Below, one piece after another: positions 1 through 5,475 of a DNA stretch of 5,982 nt. The translations under genes were made by a program, and so were the position numbers. This DNA comes from Caldifarciminota bacterium. GTDB lineage: Bacteria; Hydrothermota; Hydrothermia; S141-80. The notes beneath the pieces were generated by a model. It saw only the letters and a program-made list of their open reading frames with translations, was not told the DNA's origin and searched no databases. The stretch covers positions 1-5,982 of the forward strand of contig JALUJC010000012.1 in the NCBI GenBank assembly GCA_027053375.1. The letters are read 5' to 3'. Position 1 is the stretch's first letter. Each line of letters starts with the position of its first letter.

Positions 1-1345
1 CAAAAGGATACGCCCGGTCCGTTCGTGCACGAATGCGCCGAATCTGCATCCACAACCGTTCCCGCCGGGTCTCCAGCGATTTCCGGTACTGCTGTACCTC
101 GGGAAGGGTCTGCAACCGGGCCTGAAGGGCTTTCAGGGCGCGGTGCAGTGCCGCCCGATCCGCATCCGGCGTCTGAAAGGCCTGAACCAGCTTTGCTTTT
201 TCTTTCCGCAGGGGATGATCTTCCGGGAGTACAGTTTCCGCACGGTGGGGCAGATGGTTCAGTTCCTGGGTGAGCGCAGCCGCCTCGGCCTCCAGAGACG
301 CAGGATCCTCCCGCGTCAGCCCCAGGGACAGGGTCACCGCCCGGCGAGGTTTCCTCGGTCGCTGCCAGAGCGTCTCCACCAGACGATCGGTGACCTCGTC
401 GTACGCATATCCCCCCAGCCCATGCAGAAAAACATCGGAGAGATGATACCGTGTGATCCACATGAGCGGAACCGCACGGGGCACCAGCCGGTCCAGGGGC
501 ATCACCGTCGCCACCGTTCCAAGTTCCGTACCATCCCCGGCATGCAGCAGACCGTCTTCCCGCATCCACACCCGCTGCCGGCCAGCGGAACCCAGCCACC
601 AGAAGGGAACTTCCACCTCCCCCTCCCGTTGCTGCAGGTCCGGAAAAGGTTGCGCACGGGTTCGGATCCGGCGCTCCCGACGGTATGCACGGAGAATGTG
701 GTTGTACGTTTCCTTCAGATGCACGGGATCGGACAGCACCCGCTTCAGATAGACCCTGTAACTTTCTGTGTTCAGCACCTCCTGGAGCCGGATCCAGCGG
801 ATGTCCTGAAATCCAGCATGCGCACGGAACGCCTGAACCAGCGCGCGGTCCAGGGTGGAGGCATTTCGGAGCGCTGTGGCCAGACCTTCCATGCCCTGAT
901 CCAGTATCGGAATCCGCGCCTCCAGGTCCAGCGACCTGAGCAGTGCGAGACCCGCTTCCCATGCCTGATTCAGTGGAAAAGCCTCCGGTTGCAGATCCCG
1001 CAACGGCCGGGCATCCTCCCGAAGCGGCGAATACCTCAGCCCGGTATCATGCAGTTCAGGCCACACCAGATCGGACGCCGGCGCATGATCCTGGATAAAC
1101 CCCACCGGCATCGCACCGTGCTGCTGCGCCAGCCAGCGTATCGTCCAGAACTTGGCCCAGATGCCCGGATGGAAGGGCCAGGGCTGGTGACCGCAGGCCA
1201 TCACCCCCCGGGCGGGTAATCCCAGTTCCTCCCGCCATTGCGCTGCCAGATCCGGCCAGATGGAGGTTGCAGCATGGAGGGATGTCTGAAACAGCGCCTC
1301 CCGGGAGGGCAGACACAGCACACCGGATGCCGGGGGATGGATCAT
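1..1345 (-). CDS. BshC-like protein of uncertain function, C-terminus cut by window edge
   Basis: An uninterrupted frame of 448 codons starts at ATG 1345-1343 and runs off the window at base 1 with no stop. The start overlaps the stop of the bshB1-like gene by four bases (ATGA), and no clear ribosome binding site precedes it, so translation is probably coupled. Residues 51-66 read CGHQPWPFHPGIWAKF, followed by PVGFIQDH at 80-87. Residues 300-324 hold a second conserved-looking block, with LHGLGGYAYDEVTD at 307-320. Residues about 350-445 are rich in Glu, Arg, Leu and Ala and look helical, perhaps coiled coil. BshC, the presumed cysteine-adding enzyme of bacillithiol synthesis, has a TGQQ...GPLYT...K block and an EDHD block at similar places, a Rossmann-like core and a C-terminal coiled coil, and is about 540 residues long. 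I infer a distant BshC relative or functional substitute, mainly from this layout and the deacetylase neighbour. Proteins with GHQP-FHPG motifs also exist as uncharacterised families. The reading frame is certain, the function is not. Confidence 0.8.
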   Translation of the reverse strand, partial: MIHPPASGVLCLPSREALFQTSLHAATSIWPDLAAQWREELGLPARGVMACGHQPWPFHPGIWAKFWTIRWLAQQHGAMPVGFIQDHAPASDLVWPELHDTGLRYSPLREDARPLRDLQPEAFPLNQAWEAGLALLRSLDLEARIPILDQGMEGLATALRNASTLDRALVQAFRAHAGFQDIRWIRLQEVLNTESYRVYLKRVLSDPVHLKETYNHILRAYRRERRIRTRAQPFPDLQQREGEVEVPFWWLGSAGRQRVWMREDGLLHAGDGTELGTVATVMPLDRLVPRAVPLMWITRYHLSDVFLHGLGGYAYDEVTDRLVETLWQRPRKPRRAVTLSLGLTREDPASLEAEAAALTQELNHLPHRAETVLPEDHPLRKEKAKLVQAFQTPDADRAALHRALKALQARLQTLPEVQQYRKSLETRRERLWMQIRRIRARTDRAYPF

Positions 1346-2073
1346 TCTGGAAGGAGCCAGTCCCGTACCCGGCGAACCCCGATCTCTTCCTCCGTGGTGA
1401 AGGGTTCGCCATAGGTGGCACCGATCAGCTGACCCCAGTACCGTCCGCGCAGCTGCATTCGCTCCCACAGCGCTTCGCTCCGTCCTCCCCACCCGAACTG
1501 GGAAACATAGATCTCCAGCAGCTCCCGCTTCCGGGGAAAAGTCTCGCTCACATCCACAATCAGGCGGGGCTGGAGATGCACGTTCAGATGGGTGGGATGA
1601 TAGAACACAATCTGCTGAGGATAGTGGGGGTCGCCCGGCATGGAGGTGCGGGTGAGCTTGGCATAGAACCGCGCAGCGATCGCCAGTTCATAAGCTGCCC
1701 GGTGGTCTGGATGTGCATCCCGGTGCCAGGGCGCGAACAGCAGCCGTGGACGGGTCAACCGGATCACGCCCGCCACCTTTTCCCGCGCTTCCAGGGTATC
1801 CTGGAGTTTCCGGTTGGGCAAATCCAGCACCACCCGGAGATCCAGTTCCAGAAGATCCCCGGCACGACGGGCTTCCTCCAGGCGGGCTTCCACCGTTCCC
1901 CGGGGTGTGGGCTCTCCGTTGGTCAGATCCAGAACCCCCACCCGCAGACCCTCAGCCTTCATCTTGAGCAGGGTGCCTCCCATGCCCAGTTCCGCATCGT
2001 CTGGATGGGGTGCCAGCACCAGCACATCCAGCGGGGTGGGGAGCGTCCCGCGTATCAGAAGGGTCCCGTCCAC
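1342..2073 (-). CDS. bshB1: BshB1-type N-acetylglucosaminyl-malate deacetylase (PIG-L/LmbE family)
   Basis: This 243-residue protein belongs to the zinc-dependent PIG-L/LmbE deacetylases. The zinc-binding motif APHPDDAELG is at 21-30, the second histidine motif HRDAHPDH at 117-124, and the BshB1-like segments VDVSETFPRKRELL at 173-186 and IGATYGEPF at 217-225 follow. BshB1 removes the acetyl group from GlcNAc-malate in bacillithiol synthesis in the cytoplasm. Other family members act on mycothiol precursors or sugar lipids, so the exact substrate is inferred. The start is GTG at 2073-2071, inside the end of sppA (19-base overlap). It gives about 14 residues before the usual beta strand (LDVLVLAPHPDD), slightly longer than usual. 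No ATG lies before the zinc motif and no ribosome binding site is evident, so coupling to sppA is likely. The stop overlaps the next gene by four bases. The segments LPNRKLQDTLEAR (85-97) and PGDPHYPQQI (146-155) resemble a subgroup I recall from Planctomycetota and Chloroflexota. Confidence 0.9.
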   Translation of the reverse strand: MDGTLLIRGTLPTPLDVLVLAPHPDDAELGMGGTLLKMKAEGLRVGVLDLTNGEPTPRGTVEARLEEARRAGDLLELDLRVVLDLPNRKLQDTLEAREKVAGVIRLTRPRLLFAPWHRDAHPDHRAAYELAIAARFYAKLTRTSMPGDPHYPQQIVFYHPTHLNVHLQPRLIVDVSETFPRKRELLEIYVSQFGWGGRSEALWERMQLRGRYWGQLIGATYGEPFTTEEEIGVRRVRDWLLPE

Positions 2074-2927
2074 AGGTAATAGAGCCCGGGTTGAGAGGGA
2101 AGCATGCCCGGAGAGATCCCCGATACGGTCTCAGAAATCAACCGCTTGAGCAGGGGTTTCCGCGGGGGTGGAGGATACAGAAGATGCACCTTTCCCTTGA
2201 TGTCCGCCCGTTCCTTCAGCAGGTTCAGGGCCACGGTGCGATCCCCCAGGGTATCCACCAGCCCCAGCCTGTAAGCCTGGGCACCGGTGAATACACGACC
2301 ATCCGCCAGGGCCTTTACGGAATCCAGCGGCATGTGGCGCCCCTGTTGCACATCCTGAATAAACTGGGCATGGACGTCGTCCAGCAGTTTCTGGAAATAG
2401 GCACGTGCACGGGGAGAGAGGGGGCGCCAGGGGGTTCCGGCGTCTTTGAGGGCACCGGCTTTCAGCACCTGCATCTGCACCCCCACCTTGCGTCCCAGTT
2501 CGGACACATCCGGAAACTGGGCAATCACCCCGATGGAGCCCACCAGCGCACCGGGAAGCGCCACCACCGCATCCGCCTGAGACGCCACATAATAGGCCCC
2601 CGAGGCGCCCAGGGAGGGAATATACGCCACCACCGGGATCTTCAGGGAATCTTTCAACCGGCGCACCGCCCAGACCAGTTCCTGGCTGGGTCCCACACCT
2701 CCCCCGGGGCTTTCAATCTCCAGCAACACTGCCCGGGGTTTGATCTCCAGCAACCTCCGCAGCCACTTGAGGGTTTTCGTAACATCCAGGAGGGTCCCCC
2801 GAATGGGGACCACCGCCACCGTGGTCCGGCGTGCACGAAAGGTGCGGAGGGTTTCCTGAAAGCCCAGTCCCACACCCAGGGCCAGGATCAGAATCACCAG
2901 GCCCAGAAGGAAGGGAAAACGTCTCAT
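2055..2927 (-). CDS. sppA: Signal peptide peptidase SppA, short S49 serine protease
   Basis: This 290-residue membrane-anchored protease of family S49 degrades signal peptides left in the membrane after secretion. Residues 1-3 are MRR, and 4-23 form one hydrophobic segment, a signal anchor that places the catalytic part outside the membrane. The S49 domain follows: EIESPGGGV at 70-78, the nucleophile motif SLGASGAYY at 105-113 with Ser109 as likely catalytic serine, GSIGVIAQFPDV at 130-141, and KAGALKDAGTP at 156-166 with Lys161 as likely general base. This Ser/Lys pair matches the one known in Bacillus subtilis SppA. The length fits the short single-domain form, not the 600-residue tandem form of Escherichia coli. 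The ATG at 2927 overlaps the atpC stop by four bases (ATGA) with no strong ribosome binding site, and the end overlaps bshB1 by 19 bases. No link between this protease and its neighbours' functions is apparent beyond co-transcription. Confidence 0.95.
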   Translation of the reverse strand: MRRFPFLLGLVILILALGVGLGFQETLRTFRARRTTVAVVPIRGTLLDVTKTLKWLRRLLEIKPRAVLLEIESPGGGVGPSQELVWAVRRLKDSLKIPVVAYIPSLGASGAYYVASQADAVVALPGALVGSIGVIAQFPDVSELGRKVGVQMQVLKAGALKDAGTPWRPLSPRARAYFQKLLDDVHAQFIQDVQQGRHMPLDSVKALADGRVFTGAQAYRLGLVDTLGDRTVALNLLKERADIKGKVHLLYPPPPRKPLLKRLISETVSGISPGMLPSQPGLYYLWTGPF

Positions 2928-3979
2928 GCAACGGCCAGTTCTTCAGGCAGGATCAGATGGGGCAGAATCTCTTTGCGATCCAGCCCGAAGGCAATTCCAT
3001 AGGTGATCATCCGGAGGTTGGTGATCTCCGTGTCCTTGGCGGCAAAGTAACTCAGGGCAATACCGATGCCCAGCGGATCCCCTTTGCGTGCCCGAAGGGC
3101 TTCCCGAACCGCCCGTTCCTCCAGTCGCCGTTCCACAGCGGGAAGATCCAGCGCCGTGAGGGTCCGGGGAAGCAGGGCCGCATAGGGTGTTCCCTGCAGC
3201 GCTGCCCGGACATCCTCCAGGGAGGTCAGATCCTCCAGGGCACGCAGTTTTCTCGGTGCCAGATGGCCCCCCGGCAACCAGATCACGCGCCCCGCGGGTT
3301 TGATCCCATCTTTGATGAGCAGCAACGCCGCCATCAGATTCCGCATATCCACCCACGCCTGAAGGGTGTGCAGCACCACGCGGTCATTCTCATCCCGATC
3401 GCTCAGACGAATCCGCGCCCAGGCAAGGTAGCTCTCATAGAGGAGCACCTCCACCTGCTGGAGGTTGTGCTGCTCCAGTGCCCGGAAAAGTCCGCGACTC
3501 AGGGAAAACGGCAGGGGGAGGTTCCAGGTCCCCAGGACCTCCAGCACCTCCCGGGGTTCGTTCCGGCGAAGGAGTTCTTCCAGACGTACATCATCCAGGA
3601 CACCCGCTGGCAGAAGGGAATTGCGAATCTCCGTGTCCCCCAGCCCCTGTGCCTTGCCCCGCAGAATGGCCAGCACATTGTGCACATCATAGCGACCGGT
3701 CACCACCTGCATCTGGGTGCGGGGCTTGCCGGCACTGAACATCAGGATCTTCCGGTAGGTCCGGGCCAGGTTCCGATGAAGTGCCCGGTGAATGCGCTCT
3801 GCGGGCGGCAGCGTGCCGTCCACCCGGGAAAGATCCTCTCCATACGGGGTTTCCCGAAGGGCCATCAGCAGATGGTCCAGGTCGGGCTGGGAGAGCAAAC
3901 GTTCCAGTGCATCTGCGGTGAGCAGGCGGGAACGAAGTGCCCGGATGCGTGCATTGATATAGCCGTAATCGTCAACCAT
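2924..3979 (-). CDS. atpC: V/A-type ATPase subunit C (V0 subunit d homologue)
   Basis: This 351-residue soluble, mostly helical protein matches the V/A-type ATPase subunit C family (vacuolar subunit d), which joins the central stalk to the membrane c-ring. The N-terminal YGYINARIRALRSRLL (5-20) is the usual family opening. A central motif, TGRYDVHNVLAILRGK, and a later one, AWVDMRNLMAALLLIKDG, reflect the repeated helical units of this fold. The C-terminal YFAAKDTEITNLRMI (311-325) is the typical ending. The family is usually about 320-350 residues long, so the gene looks complete. The ATG at 3979-3977 has a GAGG ribosome binding site (3987-3990 on the plus strand) seven bases upstream. Unusually, no other ATPase subunit gene lies beside it in the window: a tRNA-Leu gene is 23 bp upstream and sppA overlaps downstream. 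In typical operons atpC sits between atpE or atpK and atpF. The remaining subunits must be elsewhere, so this gene appears displaced or duplicated. Confidence 0.93.
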   Translation of the reverse strand: MVDDYGYINARIRALRSRLLTADALERLLSQPDLDHLLMALRETPYGEDLSRVDGTLPPAERIHRALHRNLARTYRKILMFSAGKPRTQMQVVTGRYDVHNVLAILRGKAQGLGDTEIRNSLLPAGVLDDVRLEELLRRNEPREVLEVLGTWNLPLPFSLSRGLFRALEQHNLQQVEVLLYESYLAWARIRLSDRDENDRVVLHTLQAWVDMRNLMAALLLIKDGIKPAGRVIWLPGGHLAPRKLRALEDLTSLEDVRAALQGTPYAALLPRTLTALDLPAVERRLEERAVREALRARKGDPLGIGIALSYFAAKDTEITNLRMITYGIAFGLDRKEILPHLILPEELAVA

Positions 3980-3985
3980 TGGACA

Positions 3986-3990
3986 ACCTC
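3986..3990 (-). promoter_or_regulatory. Ribosome binding site of atpC
   Basis: On the minus strand the sequence GAGGT lies just upstream of the atpC ATG, with a spacing of about seven bases. It sits in the 23-bp gap between the tRNA 3' end and atpC. It is the only clear Shine-Dalgarno sequence in the minus-strand gene run; the downstream genes rely on overlapping stops and starts. Confidence 0.75.
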
Positions 3991-4002
3991 ACAGAATTGG
4001 CA

Positions 4003-4086
4003 TGCCGGGGGCGGGACTTGAACCCGCACGGGGTTGCCCCCACATGGCCCTCAACCATGCGCGTCTGCCTGTTCCGCCACCCCGGC
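4003..4086 (-). tRNA. trnL-GAG: tRNA-Leu(GAG)
   Basis: An 84-base class II tRNA is encoded on the minus strand. The acceptor stem GCCGGGG/CCCCGGC is fully paired with discriminator A. The anticodon stem is CATGG/CCATG with loop TTGAGGG, giving anticodon GAG (plus-strand positions 4050-4052), which reads CUC and CUU leucine codons. The long variable arm forms GGGG-GCAA-CCCC, as expected for leucine tRNAs, and the T arm is GCGGG-TTCAAGT-CCCGC. The terminal CCA is not encoded (TGCC follows the discriminator), so it must be added after transcription. A strong promoter lies directly upstream. There is no room for a terminator before atpC, so the primary transcript probably includes both tRNA and mRNA and is separated by tRNA processing. 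Confidence 0.97.
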
Positions 4087-4108
4087 ATGATGCTTTGAGG
4101 GCGCGTGT

Positions 4109-4137
4109 ATTGTATGGGCGTGGTGGAATACTGTCAA
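4109..4137 (-). promoter_or_regulatory. Sigma-70-type promoter for tRNA-Leu and the atpC-sppA-bshB1 unit
   Basis: On the minus strand a perfect -35 box TTGACA (4132-4137) is followed after exactly 17 bp by TACAAT (4109-4114), a 5/6 match to the -10 consensus. The expected start is near 4102, about 16 bases before the mature tRNA 5' end at 4086. This is the only strong consensus promoter I can see in the window. It is presumably used by the housekeeping sigma factor, and its strength suits a stable RNA. Confidence 0.88.
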
Positions 4138-4142
4138 ACCCG

Positions 4143-4171
4143 CACCTCCTTCCCTTGAAAAAGGAAAGGTG
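4143..4171. repeat. Imperfect hairpin with GAAA loop upstream of the tRNA promoter
   Basis: CACCT (4143-4147) pairs with AGGTG (4167-4171), TTCC (4150-4153) with GGAA (4163-4166), and TT (4155-4156) with AA (4161-4162). This gives 11 base pairs with two small bulges around a GAAA loop. It lies five bases beyond the -35 box. No T-run follows on either strand, so it is not a classic intrinsic terminator. It could be an operator, an upstream element, or the end of a plus-strand transcript; none of these can be decided from sequence. Confidence 0.5.
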
Positions 4172-4366
4172 GACGCGCTTCACAGAATCTCTGGCGTTGA
4201 ACAACACAATGCGCGATGCATGCTGGCATGTCCAGGCTTCTCTGCACCCCACAGCGAAAAAGGTACGAAGAGGCCTTCCGGGTACATTCAATTCAGAGGG
4301 ATTCAGGTCAGGACGCACACACATCACGTAAGATATATGTAAATTCTGGCTCTTCTGCTTCTCTGA

Positions 4367-4463
4367 CCGCGAATCCACACCGTGTCGGTGGAATGTGCGT
4401 GCAGAATGCAGCGAAAGACGGTATTATCGGGGGATGGGATAGATTTCCATCTGCGAAATCCAG
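4367..4463 (+). repeat. Degenerate 97-bp repeat unit, copy 1
   Basis: The unit opens with CCGCGAATCC (4367-4376), then CCGTG, ATGTGCGTGC (4393-4402) and CAGCGAAAGACGG (4409-4421), and ends with GCGAAATCCAG (4453-4463). The same ordered blocks recur in the three other copies. The orientation given is arbitrary. I do not recognise the element. Confidence 0.55.
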
Positions 4464-4523
4464 ACCTTTCTCCCGGCGACCCGAAGAACAGGCCGGAACG
4501 ATCAGGCGCTTTTGTACACGCCT

Positions 4524-4620
4524 CCGCGAACCGGTCCGTGTGGGGGCATGTGTGCGGGGGATCCTGCGAAATACGGGATGTACCACGCATACCGCCCCCC
4601 AAAATGCTGCAAAATCCTGG
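4524..4620 (+). repeat. Degenerate 97-bp repeat unit, copy 2
   Basis: Blocks are CCGCGAACCGG (4524-4534), CCGTG, ATGTGTGC (4548-4555), GCGAAATACGGGA (4566-4578) and a terminal GCAAAATCCTGG (4609-4620). The length from first to last block is 97 bp, the same as copy 1, and about 60 bp separates the two. Just upstream, AGGCG and CGCCT could pair around a 10-base loop (4503-4522). Confidence 0.55.
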
Positions 4621-4865
4621 ATGGTCTCTATCCATATCAAAGGGTAAGGACCGTTTCTGGATGACGGGTGGCTGTTGTCCGTCCCAGCGTACCGTTTCCC
4701 ACGATCATAGGTCCAGCCTACCTGCTCATGCAGAAATTCATGTATACCCGTGCACCTCCTCTCTTCTTCCCCCTTCCTGGTAAAAGGGATTGGCCAGCCA
4801 TACGCGGAAATCTACGCTGCAAAGTGTACCGCATCCTGACTGGAAGAAAATCCTGCCCCCGCAGA

Positions 4866-4993
4866 CCGCAACCCCCCTGCGTTCCTGCATATGTGGGCTA
4901 TCTATCCTGCAGAACACGTATCCCTGTGCTTCTCCCCTCCCCTGGCGGGAGGGGAGGAAGGGAAGGGGGCTATACGATTCAACGAAATCCAGG
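4866..4993 (+). repeat. Degenerate repeat unit, copy 3, interrupted by a palindrome
   Basis: CCGCA at 4866, GCATATGTGGGC (4887-4898) and ATCCTGCAGAACACGTAT (4904-4921) line up with copy 2, which has GCAT-GTGTGC and ATCCTGCGAAATACGG. The closing CGAAATCCAGG is at 4983-4993. The span is about 30 bp longer than the other units, and the excess matches the GC-rich palindrome and its purine-rich flank at about 4931-4966. This is the most diverged of the four copies. Confidence 0.4.
4932..4956. repeat. Perfect 10-bp GC-rich palindrome, dispersed-repeat-like
   Basis: CTCCCCTCCC (4932-4941) and GGGAGGGGAG (4947-4956) are exact inverse complements around the five-base loop CTGGC. A purine-rich run (GAAGGGAAGGGGG) follows. 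There is no T-run on either strand, so an intrinsic terminator is unlikely. Palindromes of the form CCCCTCCC-loop-GGGAGGGG are common dispersed intergenic repeats in several GC-rich bacterial groups, and I infer this is one copy. A weaker look-alike (CCCTT, eight-base loop, AAGGG) lies at 4771-4788. Confidence 0.7.
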
Positions 4994-5165
4994 TTTTCTG
5001 AGCGGTGAAGTACGTGAAAGGCTGCAGGGTCCATGCGTTTCTATCCAATCTTCGCCGACCCGGATCGTTTCGGCGGGGACAGGCTTTCCAGTTCAGGGAA
5101 ATACAGATCTCTCAGGATCTACAGTGTGTGGAATGCAGTGAATGCCAGGATTTACCGTTTCCTGA

Positions 5166-5268
5166 TCGCGGAACCGGCCGTGACGGATGTGTGCACGATA
5201 CAGCGAGATACGGGAGGAAACCAGCGGGCCTCGCGACCAGGACACTTCAAATATGCACCACAATCCAG
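5166..5268 (+). repeat. Degenerate repeat unit, copy 4
   Basis: Blocks are CGCGGAACCGGCCGTG (5167-5182), ATGTGTGC (5187-5194), GCGAGATACGGGA (5203-5215) and a terminal CAATCCAG (5261-5268). Against copy 2, the ATGTGTGC block is identical and the GCGAAATACGGGA block differs at one base. Upstream, CAGGA and TCCTG could pair (about 5147-5164), in the same relative place as the AGGCG/CGCCT pair before copy 2. Confidence 0.55.
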
Positions 5269-5434
5269 TCAATCCCCTACACACCATTACGACCACAAAC
5301 AGCGTGCAGGGATGTCCAGGGACGATACCGTAAAACAAAGCATTCGTTGTGTACAGATGGCGGAAAAGGCTGGAGATTCCTGGTTCGTTTCCACCCCGAC
5401 CCACACGTGACCGCTTGACGAACCCTGCATCCCG

Positions 5435-5459
5435 GCGGATCCTTGTCTCACAGATCCGC
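5435..5459. promoter_or_regulatory. Inverted repeat upstream of the glycosyltransferase gene
   Basis: GCGGATC (5435-5441) and GATCCGC (5453-5459) are perfect inverse complements separated by 11 bases. The second arm ends five bases before the GGAGG ribosome binding site. It may be a protein-binding operator or a leader hairpin. A TTGACG box at 5415-5420 lies 17 bp before GATCCT (5438-5443), but the latter matches the -10 consensus at only three positions, so the promoter itself is not established. Confidence 0.5.
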
Positions 5460-5463
5460 AGGT

Positions 5464-5468
5464 GGAGG
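5464..5468 (+). promoter_or_regulatory. Ribosome binding site of the glycosyltransferase gene
   Basis: GGAGG lies seven bases before the ATG at 5476. This strong Shine-Dalgarno sequence fixes the start of the plus-strand gene. Confidence 0.85.
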
Positions 5469-5475
5469 ACAACGC

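Larger units (their letters stand above)
4173..5475. other. Gene-free intergenic region of about 1.3 kb containing degenerate repeats
   Basis: I see no convincing protein gene, rRNA, tRNA, tmRNA, RNase P or SRP RNA here on either strand. Open frames of up to about 157 codons exist (for example plus-strand 4216-4647 and 4668-5141), but their translations lack any domain, have scattered Cys, Pro and Arg, and have no good ribosome binding site. The stretch separates divergent transcription units: the tRNA-Leu/atpC unit on the minus strand and the glycosyltransferase on the plus strand. It contains at least four diverged copies of a roughly 97-bp unit, one perfect GC-rich palindrome and a short inverted repeat near the right end, each listed separately. 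Confidence 0.75.

Noticed and set aside
143..1219. Long plus-strand open frame opposite the BshC-like gene
   Set aside because: It lies antisense to a longer uninterrupted frame with recognisable motifs and arises from GC-rich codon use. Its product is rich in Arg, Pro, Gln and His with no domain.
1056..1421. Minus-strand 121-codon frame crossing the bshB1/BshC-like junction
   Set aside because: It is out of frame with both well-supported genes, and its Gly/Ala/Pro-rich product matches nothing.
2010..3002. 330-codon plus-strand open frame opposite sppA
   Set aside because: The minus strand carries an S49 protease with its catalytic Ser/Lys motifs. The plus frame has no domain.
2831..4021. 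396-codon plus-strand open frame opposite atpC
   Set aside because: The minus-strand frame encodes a clear ATPase subunit C with a ribosome binding site. The plus frame is a shadow that even runs into the tRNA gene.
4216..4647. Plus-strand 143-codon frame in the intergenic region
   Set aside because: It has no ribosome binding site, no domain and amino-acid content like a random translation, and it runs through two repeat copies in which length and frame are not kept.
4932..4956. Palindrome as an intrinsic terminator
   Set aside because: No T-run follows on either strand, and no gene ends nearby in a matching direction.
4668..5141. Plus-strand 157-codon frame in the intergenic region
   Set aside because: The product includes the translated GC-rich palindrome (PSPGGRGGREGG) and shows no family resemblance or start signal.
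4367..5268. CRISPR array as an explanation of the repeats
   Set aside because: The repeats are strongly diverged and unevenly spaced (about 60 to 250 bp apart), with no short identical repeats and no cas genes in view.
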